From Serilophus lunatus (taxonomy: Eukaryota > Chordata > Aves > Passeriformes > Eurylaimidae), in NCBI GenBank assembly GCA_013399895.1, contig VXBA01002640.1, positions 299,111 to 363,110 of the forward strand: a stretch of DNA of 64,000 nt, read 5' to 3'. A model generated the notes under the pieces. The model saw nothing but the letters and a program-made list of their open reading frames with translations. It was not told the origin of the DNA and searched no databases. This document shows positions 11,831 to 24,640 of the stretch, piece after piece. How positions within the stretch are numbered: the stretch's first letter is position 1; each line of letters opens with the position of its first letter. Position numbers and translations under genes: made by a program.

Positions 11831-14800
11831 ATTCTCTCAGCTCTGCAGTCTATGAATTCTCAGAAAATGCTCCACTACGCTCATTGTCAGTCTATCCATG
11901 GAAATTCAATGCCTTCTCCCCTTTTTTCCTCTCTGTCAATGCAAGACCCAGTCTGTTAACAGAGGAGGAAAGGCTCTGGCACACCTGGGACACTCTGGAT
12001 ACCACATGCCCTTGTTACCTGCTCTCCAGGTGAGGGGGTGGCAGAAATTAAACCCCTCATGTCTGTAAGAAACAAGATATGCACAACTGAGAGCACAGTC
12101 ACCGAGGAGGGGGAAGAAAAGCACTACATGTGACAACACTGGAAGAGATGAAACAAAAGAGGACAGAGATATCGAGTGGAATATTAACTCCTACCACTGG
12201 TTCTTCTTTCAAGAGTAAAAAGAAATACATGTTCTTCCACCAGTGTCATGTGGGAGAAAGCAGCTGAATTCACTGCTGGCTTCAAACATCACAATTCAGG
12301 TAATGACACAAAAAATGCAGCTACTTTCTAAAGCTGAGCTTGAGGCTGTAGGAGGTTCCAGTTATAGAAAACAGATTTTTCTTCTAATGGACAAGGTACA
12401 CAAATGCCTTCCAGCCGTTTTAATGATTCCAGGCATCTAAAATTCAACTAAGTGCCTCTTAGCAGAGCAAGGAGGGTTCATGTGACAGGAAGAATGACTC
12501 ATGAGGCCTCCCAAGGCTGGCAGTGCTGTGCTGCTGTGGCCTCCCTGTCCCACCTGCCCTGTGCAGCTCCAGGTATGGTCTTGGCTCCCAGGAATTCCCC
12601 CCTCGGGCCCCTCCTGAGGCTTCAGAACATGGAGAACTTGGTTAAAGCATTGTCTGCCTTCAGTCTGTTCTGCTGAGGCTGTGGGTAAATTTTTTCCTTG
12701 ATTGACTGATGGATTTTAGCTTTTAAAGCAAGGTTCTAGTATTTGTGGCAATAAAAAATAAGACAGTCTTTACAGCCATGCATTAAGTTATTAAAGAACA
12801 GTTTGGCTGTGATTGCTAAAGCAACAGAAAGTTGCCTTATAGAACACCCAGCAATATTTATTTTTCAAAAACCAGCATCAGAAGCCTGGCACTGAGCAGG
12901 ACATCACCTCTGGCTGCCACTTCCCCCTGACTGAGACCCATCCCATGTAAATACACACAGCACAGAAGCATAAAAGTTCAAAACTAATAAACTGTCTGGA
13001 GGTATTCCCATGTAAACTTCAAAGAAAGCATTTCCAGTAAGTATATTAGTTAATTATTCCAAATTTTCTAAACTCAGCATATGGGCTGCTGACACAGTTT
13101 GGGATCTTTATTTTTTAACTCCCCTTCCCCAAGTCCTTGGGCTGCATGTAAATATTTTTACTTTAAATCAGCATTACTGATATATCACAGTAATGTGTTA
13201 ACTCAGCCATTTATCATCCATGTTTACTGCATTCCAGTTCTTATTTTACATTCTGGCACACTGGACAGAACTGCACAGAAATCCCACAGAGGAATTCTAG
13301 AGTGAAGACAACTCTCACCAGGCCTTGGTTTTGTTGTTACTACAGTTCCTCTGAGATCACTAGCAAGGCAGATATTCAGGCTAATGACAGAAAGAGAATC
13401 AATATTTTTTTAAAAAAGGTGACAGGATTGATTTTTTTCAGAAGGATGAACTCATAAGCTTTGCAAGACAAATGTTAAAATACATAAACACAAAGAAATG
13501 TGCATTGCTACTAAACTGAAGAGCATTCCAGCAAGGCACCAGCCTGCCCACAAAAAGGGTTACACTTCATTCCTATCCCAACACCTCGGACTCTTCTCCT
13601 TCATATCCCCTGCCTTCTGGATGCAAATTGAAGTTGCTGTCAACTCCGAAGAGATCTATTTTTATTGACTTTTGCTTCACTTTAAACGCACGCCAGTTTG
13701 AAATCCTGCCTTTAGCCCGATGCTGTTGCTCTTGTAACTTCGCATCAGCTTGTTCATCAGCCAGAATAACGATGAGCTCCTAGACAAGCCAACCCACACC
13801 CACCAGCCCTGTCCTGCATGAGCAAATACCTGTTTTCTCCCGCAGGCACTTCCAGCTGATTCCCTGGAGCAGAGCCAGCCCAGGAGCCGGCAGGGGGGTG
13901 TGCTGAGCACCTGCAGGGTGTGCTCAGCACCTCCCGGGGACACTCCTGGCCCCGCCGAGCCAACCCTGCCCCGGGGAGATGCCGGTGCTCCTGCCCGAGC
14001 CTTGCACTGGGAAACCAGTAGAGCCCAGTGGCCAAAGAAGCCCAAGGCAGAGTCCCACACAATCCTGCTGCCTGAGATAATACTTAAAAGTGTGCATGCA
14101 AAGCTATTTTGTCCTGTTACACAAGCTGTGTGATGACACTGGACTGCTACTGTTGCCTTGTCTTTCCCAAGTCCTTTGAGTTTTAGAGGTGGGATATATT
14201 TTAATTGTGCAATTACTTCTCATAGAGTCACCAAAACCTTGTGAACTCACCCAACAGGTACTGTTGCCTGCAGAGGTGGGTGTTTCGGAAGAAAACAACG
14301 GGACTTCAGTCATCTGAGCACTGGGCTGGACAAGGGGCAGCTTCAGCACAACCTCAGAGCAGCTGCTGCACAAGAGCTTTTACCCTACAGTGGGTTTTAA
14401 TCTTTACTGGTTTTATGTCAATGGAGATCTCCTATTCTACCCACAATATATGTAGGTGTAAACAACCTACCCTAGAAGTTTTCTTACCATTCTCATCCTT
14501 AGGCAGCATATCTGCACACTAACAGTACAGAAACAAAAGAGTCACTGACACCTCCAACTGCTGACATTAAAAGATTTGGTATATTCTCCTTTTTTAGCTT
14601 TGATCCATGTGCCCATTTCAACTCAAAAATTAAATACAAGTTTAAGGTACCCACAAGGCAGCAACTGTCACTTGCCTCCCTGTTCCACTCCAGCCTTCCC
14701 AGATATTAAGGAAGCATTATGGACCTTTGTGGATTTAATCTCTATTCTCATTTTATCTCCAGCAATTCTAACTTCTACAGTTTCACTGAAAGGAAAACAA

Positions 14801-16190
14801 ACAAATGGAAAAATCTTTCTTCTCTATTTCTCCCATAGCCACCTCCCTTTATGGAAATGATTCATGATCCATGTAAGGCTTCAACAAGGAGAACAGGAAG
14901 AAATAGCACTTAAACAGGAATATGTCTTCATTATTTAACACTCCCACCATTTCCTAGGTGGGTTTACATTGCTCATATACCTCACATTTATTTTCGAATG
15001 CTCCAAGTGAAAAGCAGGCCTGGCTAACACAGAGAGTAAATAAACCTGTTAAAGCTGGGCTATTTTTTTTCAGAATGGAGGATAATTTGTATTCTAAGGA
15101 TGAAATACAGTTCTGCCACTGAACTCACAATCCAGGGGCTGTGCTAAAAAGGTTTTAAACCCCTAATCCCAGCAACATCCCTGTATAACTTTCCCAAAGG
15201 CAGGTCAAAATGACAACAGCCTCCCAGTGTCCCTTCTTAGGACATAGAACCCCTTTTCTGACACAGCACTGCCTGGAATAACACTTCCAGGGTAGGTTGA
15301 AGCCCTCCTTCCTCCCAAACCTTTTCCATTCCCAGCTCCACAAGCACAGCCCTGGCATCCAGCCTGCAGAGGAGGATCCAGAACCTGCTGTCTTCCCCAG
15401 TCCTGCTCCACATGGAAGGGGCTGGGGAAGCCAAAATCCCTTCTCCAGAGTTTCAGCTTTATTCTGCATTGAGCTGCACCTCCTCAGTCTGTGAGATCAG
15501 ACTCACATCACCCAAAGGCATCACCACAGGCTATTTTTTATCAGATTATCTAATGCCTGAACAAAGCCCAGGGCTACAAAGTTTGCTTTGGAAAATAAAT
15601 CAGTGAACACCCCTTGAGCACTGTCTGCACTGGGGAACAGACACAGGCTGCAGGTTTGCAGGGAAGGGGCTGTTGAGGGCACACAGCCCACACACCCACA
15701 TTTCCAGCTCACATCCATAGGCTGAGGAAGGGAGAACACAAAGGTTTCAAACTCAGTTATTGATTTCTGCTGTTCTCAGATCATCCTCATTAACTATCAC
15801 CTGTTCTTCCTGAAAATACAGGCACTTGAGGAATATTACACATTTGAACATGTTCAATAGTGCCCACACCTCACCAGTGCTGCTCCCACACACACACGGA
15901 TACACCAGTAACCCTCCCTGGAGTGACAATGCACATCCCCAGCAGGTTTGGACAGTCAGTCACATTTACCTGTACAGGAACCACCCACCCATGTAACCAA
16001 CCCCACCAATCCATCACTCCCATCACCCCAAAAACTCAAGTTTTAAAATTCCTCCACTGCCTCATAAAAGATCAAATGAGTTTGTTCTGAATTTCCCCAG
16101 GCTACCCCCACTTACTGGGTGCTCTATTCACCTCTAACCCTTACAGTTATCACTTCACTATCAGTCTGTCAACATTCATTATTGTACATT

Positions 16191-16227
16191 CACACACACA
16201 CAAAGTTTCAAAATATGGGGGGGGGGG
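16191..16227. repeat. Short CA repeat and poly-G run
   Basis: A (CA)6-like tract is followed 14 bp later by eleven consecutive G residues (16217-16227). Simple sequence in the NDFIP1 first intron. Confidence 0.7.
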
Positions 16228-17189
16228 AAGGCACATTCAGTGCCAGAGACACACTCCCACATTCTCATCTGCCCTTCATCTGAATCCCAACTCTGCATCT
16301 TCATAGCTTGCAGATTTTTTTTGAGCAATACAAATATTAGGAACCAGTTCAGTGACAAGACACTTCGCAATACGAACACCCAGCTCCTGCCAGAGGGCGA
16401 GGAAAGAAAAGCAATTTCTAAAGGGCTGCACGAACCCAAACACATTTACATGTGAGATCCGAGTCTGTGCTCCAGTTACAGCAGTCGCTTCACAGGCCTC
16501 CATTATCTGCTTGTCTTTAGCAGTGTAAATCCTCTGGCACAGCCTGGCTCCCTAATCTCCCCAGCACGCACGGCTCCGCTCCGCAGATGAGTCTGCCCTG
16601 TGTCTATGAGGGGTGAGCAGAGCTGGGCAAACAGCAGCTCCACATCCCCCTTCAGGGGAAGCAGGGGTGTGTGCATCAGCCGGGTACAGGGGCACCCAAG
16701 GCCGAGGCAGTGGGTCCTTCAGCAATTCTGTCAACCTGTCCCCAAGGGCTCCAGGCCATGGGACACGCTGCTGGATCCCCTGGGAAAAGGCTTTTGTGAA
16801 GATATTTGTCGGGGTCAACACCAACGGCAGGAAAAGCGATTAGTGCAGAGACCTGGTTATTTGTCCTTACCAGTTCCAAGAGCAACACAAAGAGATCTGT
16901 CATTGTAAGTGGACACATCTGTTTAGCACGGAACAACAACAAAAAGCCCAAGTTTTACTTAACTTTTACATTTCCAGTATGTAAAAACAGAGACCTCCAG
17001 CTGTCAGATGAGACAAGTATTCCATCCCATGGGAGGGTGTATCAAACTCTGACGAGGGTGAGCCTACCCACGCTGGAAACGCTACCGAGCGAAAGTCACA
17101 ACACAGCGATTTGCTGTGAGAGCCTCGGTTCAACAGGAGCGAGCTGTGAGCTGTCTTGAGGGATTTCTTCTCCCTTACTCGAAGTAAGG

Positions 17190-17810
17190 AACTCTCCAGG
17201 TCAGAAAGGCGCCAGCCAGAACTGGGTCACACCGGGGGCCAGCCCGGCCCCGGCCCTGCCCGAGGGGCGGGTGCTGCTGACAAACGGGAGGCACGGAAGG
17301 AAGAACGGCCCCGAACGGCCGAGGGAGCCCTTTCAGGCCAGCACCTGGCCCCGGGGGGATTCGGAGGAGCCGGTTAAAGGTGTAACAAAACTAACGGTGC
17401 CCTCAGGGCGATGCAGAACAAGCCCGTCCCTCGCGAGTCCCGGCGGCGCTCGCTGACCCGCGGGGCGAAATGACCGGCGGGGACAGCGCCCTGCGCCAAG
17501 GTCGGGACCGAGACCGGCCCCGACACAGGGCAAACCCCCGGCCCGGGGCACGCACCGGGACAGGCACACCCGGCCTCGGGCACAGCCGGCCCCCGAGCCT
17601 GCGGGAAGCGGCTCCGCTGCCGAGCCCGGCCGGGCCCCGNNNNNNNNNNNNNNNNNNNNNNNNNNNNNNNNNNNNNNNNNNNNNNNNNNNNNNNNNNNNN
17701 NNNNNNNNNNNCTCCCGCCCTCCCCGTCACGCTCGGCCGCGCCGCCTCCCGCCCCTCCCCGCCCGCCGCCGGAGCCGCCCGGGGCCGCGGGCAGCGCTCG
17801 TGGGGGCGCT
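17190..17810 (-). promoter_or_regulatory. NDFIP1: CpG island, NDFIP1 promoter and exon 1 region
   Basis: Strongly GC- and CpG-rich block containing an N gap. It is the only island upstream of NDFIP1 exon 2, so it is the expected promoter. The conserved alanine-rich N-terminus of NDFIP1 is not readable on either side of the gap. Confidence 0.65.
17640..17711. other. Assembly gap (72 N)
   Basis: Run of 72 N inside the GC-richest part of the island. It most likely hides the NDFIP1 start codon and exon 1. Confidence 0.97.
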
Positions 17811-17817
17811 CAGGGAG

Positions 17818-18480
17818 TCGCGGAATCACGGAGGGTGGAAAAGACCTCTGAGATCGCAGAGTTCGACCTGTGACCCATCCCCACCTTGTCACCCACACCA
17901 GAGCACCGAGTGCCACGGCCGGTCATTGCTCGAACACCTCCGGGGGTGGACACTCCACCACCTCCCTGGGCAGCCCCTTCCAAGGCCTGACAGCCCTTTC
18001 CATGAAGAAATTCTTCCTCATATCCAACCTGAACTTCCCCTGGCGCAGCTTGAGACCGTTTCCTCTTGTCCTGTCCCTCGTCCCCTGGGAGCAGAGCCCG
18101 ACCCGGTACCACCCTCCTGTCAGGGAGTTGCAGAGAGTGAGAAGGTCCCCCCTGAGCCTCCTTTTCTGCAGGCTGAGCCCCCCAGCTCCCTCAGCTGCTC
18201 CTCACAGGACTGACTTTCCAAACTCTTCCGAAGCTCCATTGCCCTTCCCTGGACATGCTCCAGCCCCTCAATGTCCTTCTTGTCATGAGGGCTCCAGAGC
18301 TGGACACAGCACTAGAGGCGGCCAAGGGCCAAGTACATTTCTCTGGCCACTCTAATCCTGTTACAGGCCAGGTGCCATTGGCCCCCTTGGCCACCCAGAC
18401 ACACCTGGGCTCATGTTCAGCTGCTGTCAACCAGCACCCCCAGGTCCTTCTCTGCTGGGCTGCTTTCCAACTAGTTCGCT
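17818..18480 (-). mobile_element. CR1 LINE, longest fragment in the window
   Basis: About 660 bp of CR1 in minus orientation. Its 3' end, 'gatctcagaggtcttttcc' on the minus strand, lies next to the NDFIP1 CpG island. Moving right on the plus strand one meets the 'gaaattcttcctcatatcc' block, the 'tgagaaggtcccccctgagcc' block and the 'ctggacacagcactagaggcgg' block, in the known order of the CR1 3' part. The frame is broken and no full reverse transcriptase is present. Confidence 0.9.
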
Positions 18481-18489
18481 CCAACCCGG

Positions 18490-20767
18490 GTCACTCTGGT
18501 GCAGCTCCACGAGGGCCTGAAGGGCAACCAGAACCGCCCCAGAGCGAGCCCAGATTGCGAGGGGGACCCGATGTGTCAGTGCCCACAGGGATGCTGAGGG
18601 CTGTCAGCACAGCCCCGACAGCGCAGGAGCTGCAGGAGTGACCCCACGAGCTCCATGCAATACATAAAATGTACACTGTGGAACTCAAATATAATTATTC
18701 AGTGTGGAAGCTGCGTGGAACACGGAGTCAGAAAACTGATATAAACCCATGCTGACAAACACCACCGCCCCAGCAGGGACGCACCAGGGCCAGTGCTCAG
18801 AAAGCAGCACCATCTGGGCCAGGCTGCCCAAGCCTTGGCCGCACAGAGCACCCACACACACCCATCCTACTGCCACGTCGCACTGCCAGCACGTGCCCAC
18901 ACGGGCAGCAAAGAGGCAGCGACTGCTGTGCCACAGCTGAGCCAAACACAAGATGTTGGCCAACTCCTCTGAAAGCACCATCAGCTCTTCCATATCCGCA
19001 TGAAGCAGATGGTGTTGCAGCTCAGAAATCTCTTTCCAAAAGGAGCACGTGTAGGAAACCACACAGTGAGAGAAGTTGGTTTATTCAGGGAGTTTTTGTG
19101 TTGTTACATTGGCTAAGAGTCTTTCCAGCTTGTGTAACCTTTATTTTCTACGTGAACAGTTCAGCTTTAGTCAGGTTTGCACAAAATTGCCCACATCAAT
19201 CCCTAAGGTTGATGAGATTTAAATATATCAGCTTTAGGATGAGGAAGGCTGAATCAGCCCTGCTGGGATTCCAAACTGCAGATTCAGAGAGTTGCAAGCA
19301 TTTAAGCCTGAGGACATGGTTTTGAACTGCACACTCAGTCATAAATACATGCCTCAATGCTCATTATTCCGTACCATAATCAGGTTGGATTCTTTTTTCC
19401 CTGTCCTTTGCCTTTGAGGCATAGGTAGTTCATCGATGTCTTGGTGAGATGAATGAACATCCCAGTTCTCATGCTGAAGGAGAGGCAGGAACTGTGAAGG
19501 ATTTTAGCCAGGCATAATCTCAAGGGTAACTCCTGAGAAATGCTGGAGACAAAAGGAAAAATCAGGTTTCCTGCAGCACAGGTGCCTTTGAAGGAGCTGG
19601 AACAGGAGCTGCAGGCACTGACAGACTCTGGTTTCACCTTTCCACCAGATTCCCATTTTGCACAGAGAATTTCGCTGCAGTAAGGAGCTGTCCTGATGAC
19701 ATGCATGGATTTATTTGCTGCTGAGGTGGGATTACATCCCTAAGAAAGGCTGTAGCCACAGTGGTAATTAGCTGCACAGTGCTTGACTTGGACAACACAG
19801 AGACTAAAATAAGATGCAACCTGTACACATCCCCAGAGAAGATACTGGAATGTATCCTGGAGAACTGGTGAAACCGTTTGTGTCAAAGCCATTTTGAGGC
19901 CAGTGGAGGCAAATCACGGCCTAATTAGTCCATCTAGTCTGAGCACGACTAATTCCAGAGGGGTAATGGCAATTTCTTCCAGCTGCTTTCCCTGTATTTA
20001 TTTTATTTTCTTAGATGAGGAAGCTCAGTAGAGAGATGGTGCTGTGGTTACAGCACATGACTGGTTCTGCTTTCATTTCCCACATAGTTTTAGGCAAATC
20101 ACTTCATACCTCTGAGTTTTTTGACTTTTTCTTCAGTGCACAATGTCTTTTCTCCCAAGAGACACTCTGAAGCTTTAAATCACTGCTTTTAGTGACTTCT
20201 GCATGGAATGGGATATGAAAGTATTTGAAAGAATTGCAGTGGAGTGAGTCCTCTGAAATCCTGGTGCTGTACATGTGCTCTTTTAATTATGTGTATGACT
20301 GAGCAATAAAGGAAAACTTTTAATCTGCACTTTGTAAGAAATATTGAACATTAAAAGCTGAATAATAAAACTCAAAGGCAGGATTTGCTATAGCTAGACT
20401 AGTAAGACATAAGCAGAACATTAAAATTAGATCTTTCTTCTAATCTTTTAGTGTTAAATTACCCAATTAAGAAAAAAGCAAAGACAAAATGTTCACATCA
20501 CAAAAACCTTTTTTGTCATCATGATAAAGTATTCCTGTGTCCCTGGAGACAGAAACATTTCATGTGCAAGAAATGGAGTAACAGGGTTTAGATATACATA
20601 GATGTCATGTCTTGCTTTCCCATTGTGGAATAACATCCTGAATTAGAATTGTATAATTAGGCTGGAGATATTTGTTAAGGATTAATAAATGCTGCCTAAC
20701 AGATGTTCCTCCCCAAAACATCACAGAAGACTTCTGGAGCAGTGAAAATGTAAAGGCAGGACAAGGA
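18490..20767. other. Intergenic sequence
   Basis: No gene is supported. A minus-strand open frame of 125 codons at 18685-19062 has no recognised similarity and no splice or promoter context. Confidence 0.4.
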
Positions 20768-21002
20768 GCAGGAGATGGGTTTAAAGGAGACACACAGAAG
20801 AAATTCTTCCCTGTGAGGGTGGCACAGGTTGCCCAGAGAAGCTGTGGCTGTCCCATCCCTGGAAGTGTCCAAGGCCAGGTTGGATGGAGCTTGGAGTAAC
20901 CTGAGACAGTGGAAGGTGTCCCTGTGTCCCTGCCCATGGCAGGCCATTTGGAATTGTATGATCTTTAAGGTCCCTTCCAACCCAAACCATTCTGAGATTC
21001 TA
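20768..21002 (+). mobile_element. CR1 LINE 3' fragment
   Basis: Plus-strand CR1 3' region: 'aagaaattcttccctgtgag', 'ggcacaggttgcccagagaa', 'ccatccctggaagtgtcc', ending 'ggtcccttccaacccaaacc' and 'attctgagattct'. Well preserved. Confidence 0.9.
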
Positions 21003-24000
21003 CAACAGCTCTTGCCCAAGGAAGCTGCCTCACACCTCGAGCAGCCTCAGCAGCGACAGGTTCCCAGCACAGCAGACACAGGTGTGGGCTCCATACGCAG
21101 CTTTGGACACGCACAGAGCTGCAATTTGCTGTGAGTGTTTGTTGTAACAACAAAAGCTGCTCGGTCACGTCGGGTCTGCTGGAACGAGGAGAGCCCCAGT
21201 GAGCACAGCCACACGTCCTGCAGCCTGGGCAGAGCCAGGCGTAAGCAGCGCCCTGTTTACTGGTGCGGAAAATTATGCCCCAATAAGCCCCGAGTATTGT
21301 AAGGAGGAGGAATGAAAACAACAGCAGCAGTGAGGTGGAAGACTTTCCCAACGGGACTTTTCCCCTGAAATCCAGCAGCAGAACCAAGGGGCAGATATGG
21401 AGTGATGCAGCTGAGTTGTGCTGACATGCCGGATGGTGCACAGGGCAAGGCAGAGCTCAGTGAGCTCCAAATTGCCTTCACGTGGCACAGCCAACTCAGT
21501 CCAGCCTGATATTTGGGGCCTCAACTCACTGATTTCACCAGTGTCCTTTGTCGCTCAGTTATTTCTTCAGCCTGGAGGAATCACAATTAACCATTGGTTA
21601 ATTTAATCTTACTATCCAGATTAAACCCCTTACTGCTTAGGCTGGCAGTTTTGAACCTGGTGAGAAGTGAAGCCCTGCCAGCTTTCCCATGGGAGCCTCA
21701 TCTACAAAACAAGAAGGCAATGGCATGTGTGCTCTCCAAAGCTGCCTGCTCATGCATTTCCCTACATGTTGGCTTGCTGTGACCCCCCAGAACCTCCTAA
21801 CTGGGATCTGAGTGCTGCCGGGAGAGCTAAATTGTGAGCGGGGCTTGCAGAAAAGAGCAGCTCCCCTCCAGATCTATCCAACATGGGGTGTTGTTTCTCC
21901 TTTTCTTATAAATCTGGTTGAGAAGATAATGGAGCATGCTGGAGCAGGAAGAGCTGACCAACTGGATATTAAAAAGCCTCTTTAATTACAGGATTTGAAG
22001 CGTGAGTCCTTCATGGAGATATTTTTTTAATTGTTGGTTTTTTTAGAAAAGAAATCCCAGTGCTCTCAAGAAGTTTCCAGTAGCAAAAGCTCTGGTCTCT
22101 GAGCACTGTTGACTCTCTTCCCTTCAAGACAGGGCAAAAGAAATTGCTGTGCTTGTTAGAACTCCTCTGTTCAACTTCTCCTGCAGAAAAGTGTTTTTTT
22201 TTCATTCCATCTGCTGCTTTTGCAAGGAAGGAAAATCAGCCTGTTCAGATACCAGGAAGTTCTTCAGCATCAGAACAGCAAGCTGGAAATGCAGGAACAA
22301 TAATGGGCAGAAATTATCATACCTAAAAATACCCTGCATGCGAGTCACACACATAACCCAGCCTCAGAGTAACTCAGATCATGCAGATGGCTTGGAGCAT
22401 GTGGATCTGTGGGATGGGCAGCACAGGCGCACGTGCCTGGTTCTCCTGCATCGTTGCAGTTTTTTTCTCTCACCAAAACATGTTTTGCTTCTACTGGGAG
22501 CTGCCGGCTGCCTCCTATGTCTGTGCGCTGTATCTGCCCCAGCCACGCACACGGGAGACGAAAGCAAGAGCCAGACCAGACCCTCTGCAGTCAGAGCCCC
22601 ACAGCTCTTGGATTTAAACCGAGCCTATCCCCTCACTGGAATTGTGTAAGGCTAATCCTCAAAGGCAGCAGCTCTCCACACCGCCAGGGGCACAGGGCAG
22701 GTGAAGTGGGAGGCAGGGAATGGGGTTACACAGTCCACAGCCCGCTCTGATGGCAGAGAAATCACACAACCCACAAGTCGCTCCAGGGGGGACACGGCTC
22801 TTGCCCTACAGCTACTGCTGTGGGAAGTTCAAGGTGTCTCCTGCAATCAATTCCGGTGCGGGCTGTGCCTCCAGTATCTGCTTTTCCTAAATCTCTGAGC
22901 CCTCGCTGTGTTTCCATGGTAACACTGAGGGATCCGATGTGGGTTATTTGCAGACGCGAGGTGCTGATGGAGAGCATCTCTCCCTGCCGAGCCCTGCAGC
23001 AGTTTTGGCTTTGTACACCAGAAGCTGCTGTTGTGCTGCAATAGTGGTGATGTGAAAACCCTCACGTGTGTGTGCAGGACAGGAGTGCACTCACCTTCGG
23101 GCTGGCAGCACCTGGAGAAAGGACTGAAGCAGCCCCAGGATGGGAATGGTTCAGACCTCAGCCAGGTCCCTTTTCCTCTCCGTCGCAGCAGAGGCACAGC
23201 CCACGGTCAGCCCAGCACCTTGGTCCTGTGCCTCTGAACCCACTGATGTTGTGATTCTTGCCAGTGTCCACGGGAACAATGGATCAGTCACACTGATATG
23301 ATTCTGATGGGACAAGTGGAAGAGCTGTTTCACACAGAGCCAAAGTCAAAGCTGCCTTGCACTGCAGAAGAGCCAGGAATGCTGCTGTGAGCTCCTCACC
23401 CAGCTCCAGCCACAAGCTGACCATTGCTCATGGAAACACATGGGGCTTGGAATTTATTTATTTAGTCTCCGTGGCCTAAAACTCCCCTGTGTCCGACCAC
23501 AGCCATCTGGCTACAGCCTGTCATACCCATCATTCCCTGTCCAAATGCAAGCCAAGGTCTCTCTATGTTGAGATAATACCAGGAGCACTGGTTCTAACTA
23601 GGTCATTAAAATTATTAAAATGAGAAGGCTGGATCCCGACAAAGCAATTTGTACCTTAACCTTTCTTCTAATGAAAGTTAAAAGCTTTCTAACTTTGAAG
23701 TAAGAGCTTTGCATCCCAACAAATCAAGCCTGTGTGTAAGGAGAGGTTGGGCACGTTTCCATCAGAGCTTGAAGGCAGCCAGACCAACAGCAGGAGGGTG
23801 TTTTGGGAATACCACTGTGCCAAGAGGAGTGTGGACACCTCCAGGTCATGGTCTATCCATTCCCCAGAACGACCCCAACGTGCCCTGAAGTGAGTCCCTA
23901 CAGAATAGTAGCATGAGAGCGACTTGCTATGATGTGACAAGGCTGAGGACTTCGATTTAGGGATGAAAAGGCTGAAGGACGGAGTCGGGTTAATCCCTGC

Positions 24001-24129
24001 TGTTGCGGGGACACCTCAGCAGAACCACATTGAAATACTTGCTACCTTTTTAATAACGTACCCGGGGAAAGCGTTGCTTCCCAAATCTTTCTCTGGACAA
24101 CCCGTGCACTTGCAGTGCAGGTGACTGCT
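21003..24129. other. Intergenic sequence
   Basis: Mixed composition without recognisable exons, RNA genes or clear repeats. Open frames up to 166 codons (22149-22649) overlap others in all frames and are taken as chance. Confidence 0.4.
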
Positions 24130-24640
24130 TCATCCCAACAGGCGGGTGGCCGCCGCAGCGCATTTTTTCGAGGCGGACGGAACCACTTCTCCAAAGTCCA
24201 GCCCCAAACCGCGGCCCCGCCACCTCCCGGCTGCTCGGGGCCGGGCCCGGCTCTCACCGCCCACCGACGGGGCGGGGCGGCTGCGGAAGCGATCCCGGGC
24301 GGAGGAGGCGATCCCGGGCGGAGGCGGCGATCTGGGGCGGCTAATCCCGGGCGGAGGCGGCGATCCCGGGCGGCTGATCCCGAGGGACAGCAATCCCCGG
24401 GCGGAGGCGATCCCTGGCAGAGGAAGCGATCCCGCGCGGCCCCAGCATGAAGCTCATCATCCTGGAGACGTACTCCCAGGCCAGCGAGTGGGCGGCCAAG
24501 TACATCCGCAACCGCATCGTCCACTTCGGGCCGGGCCCCGGGCGGTTCTTCACGCTGGGGCTGCCCACAGGTGGGTGCCGGGGGGCGGGAGCGGGGCCCG
24601 GGTCCATCCCGGCCCCTGCCCCGGCTGAGGCGGCGGCTCC
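24130..24640 (+). promoter_or_regulatory. GNPDA1: CpG island, GNPDA1 promoter and 5' end
   Basis: GC-rich, CpG-dense block that covers the leader, first coding exon and start of intron 1 of GNPDA1. The transcription start is not defined by an obvious TATA box. Confidence 0.7.
24291..24440 (+). repeat. GC-rich tandem repeat in the GNPDA1 leader
   Basis: About nine degenerate units of 14-19 bp built on 'gatcccgggcggaggcggc', running to within 7 bp of the start codon. No ATG lies inside the array, so the main start codon is the first one after it. Confidence 0.8.

Larger units (their letters stand above)
9444..17600 (-). other. NDFIP1: NDFIP1 first intron
   Basis: About 8 kb separate exon 2 from the CpG island expected to hold exon 1. 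The stretch holds three CR1 fragments (annotated separately), a short CA/poly-G tract and AT-rich sequence. Open frames of up to 157 codons near 10.8-11.3 kb occur on both strands and resemble no family I know. Extent is inferred from the position of the island. Confidence 0.55.

Noticed and set aside
22149..22649. Plus-strand open frame of 166 codons
   Set aside because: Begins and ends in ordinary intergenic sequence, overlaps three other frames, and no family is recognised.
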